Source: Spirosoma sp. (GTDB lineage: Bacteria > Bacteroidota > Bacteroidia > Cytophagales > Spirosomataceae). Taken from it: a DNA stretch of 14,297 bases. A model generated the notes under the pieces. It saw only the letters and a list, made by a program, of their open reading frames with translations. It was not told the DNA's origin and searched no databases. The DNA is taken from contig JANXVQ010000665.1 of NCBI GenBank assembly GCA_025351545.1, positions 1-14,297 of the forward strand. Reading direction: 5' to 3'. The position numbers and the translations under genes are program-made. Positions 14,187 through 14,297 of this stretch are shown here, one piece after another. Each line of letters starts with the position of its first letter. Within the stretch, counting starts at the first letter, position 1.

Positions 14187-14297
14187 CTGGCGCCAACGGC
14201 GAGGAGCGATTCGTTGAAATGCATGACCGCGAGATCGAATGCCGTGCCCGTCACGCTGAGCCCCGCGTGCGCGCGGCGCATGCTGCGACCCTCGTAT
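14174..14297 (-). CDS. Group 1 truncated hemoglobin, C-terminal fragment (foreign-looking, probably a chimeric end)
   Basis: Read on the minus strand from 14296, the frame gives [20 protein letters not shown], followed by [20 protein letters not shown] and an isoleucine. This lines up with the F-to-H helices of group 1 truncated hemoglobins such as Mycobacterium GlbN (PYTGAPMKQVHQGRGIT...F...HL...L...GVP.E.I). The proximal heme-ligating histidine is at 14267-14269 in MRRAHAG. Both ends are missing: the N-terminal half lies beyond the window, and the C-terminal helix end is lost where metG sequence begins. The segment is clearly richer in G and C than the rest of the window, with many GCG/CGC codons, pointing to a different source genome. 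Confidence 0.65.

Noticed and set aside
14187..14297. Continuation of metG to the window end
   Set aside because: The frame is open but the residues do not resemble MetRS, while the opposite strand matches truncated hemoglobin.

Overview
The window looks like a chromosomal segment of a Bacteroidota bacterium, most likely Cytophagales of the Spirosoma type. Composition is near 50% GC and start codons lack clear Shine-Dalgarno sequences. Several genes have a typical Bacteroidota look: a Bacteroidota-style BamA/TamA-like barrel, a secreted DUF1680/GH127-type enzyme, and TAnnTTTG-type -7 boxes. The genus is an inference from protein style, not proven.

Layout, left to right. (1) 22-1523: two cytoplasmic redox genes on the plus strand, a FrnE-type DsbA-family oxidoreductase and an NfsB-like nitroreductase, closed by a strong intrinsic terminator (1547-1586). 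(2) 1756-4358: a LacI-family regulator cut off after its DNA-binding domain and the start of its sensor domain, followed by an intact secreted GH127-like beta-L-arabinofuranosidase with the family's Glu-Cys-Cys-Cys zinc site. (3) 4374-8561: an AraC-type regulator on the minus strand, divergent from a tight three-gene operon for 4-hydroxyproline catabolism: a DapA-family deaminase, a two-cysteine hydroxyproline epimerase and a FAD-dependent D-amino-acid (D-hydroxyproline) dehydrogenase. The alpha-ketoglutarate semialdehyde dehydrogenase that would finish the pathway is not in the window. (4) 8571-10720: an outer-membrane beta-barrel protein and a secreted thioredoxin-fold protein that has lost its catalytic cysteines, both on the minus strand. 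A 31-bp near-continuous palindrome lies upstream of the latter. (5) 10889-13498: a 12-repeat TPR protein with its terminator and an extended SDR epimerase/dehydratase-like protein, both on the minus strand. (6) 13641 to the end: the 5' part of metG (methionyl-tRNA synthetase).

Two points stand out. First, a beta-L-arabinofuranosidase-family gene sits next to a hydroxyproline-degradation operon. In plant extensins hydroxyproline carries beta-linked L-arabinofuranose chains, so the two modules could act one after the other on hydroxyproline-rich plant glycoproteins; this is an inference. Second, the last ~110 bases do not belong to metG. Around 14174-14186 the MetRS homology stops, and the rest, GC-rich and read on the opposite strand, encodes the C-terminal part of a group 1 truncated hemoglobin. 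The window end is therefore probably a chimeric join, not real biology. No tRNA, rRNA, CRISPR array or insertion sequence was recognised. No stretch longer than 300 bases is without a gene or gene remnant.
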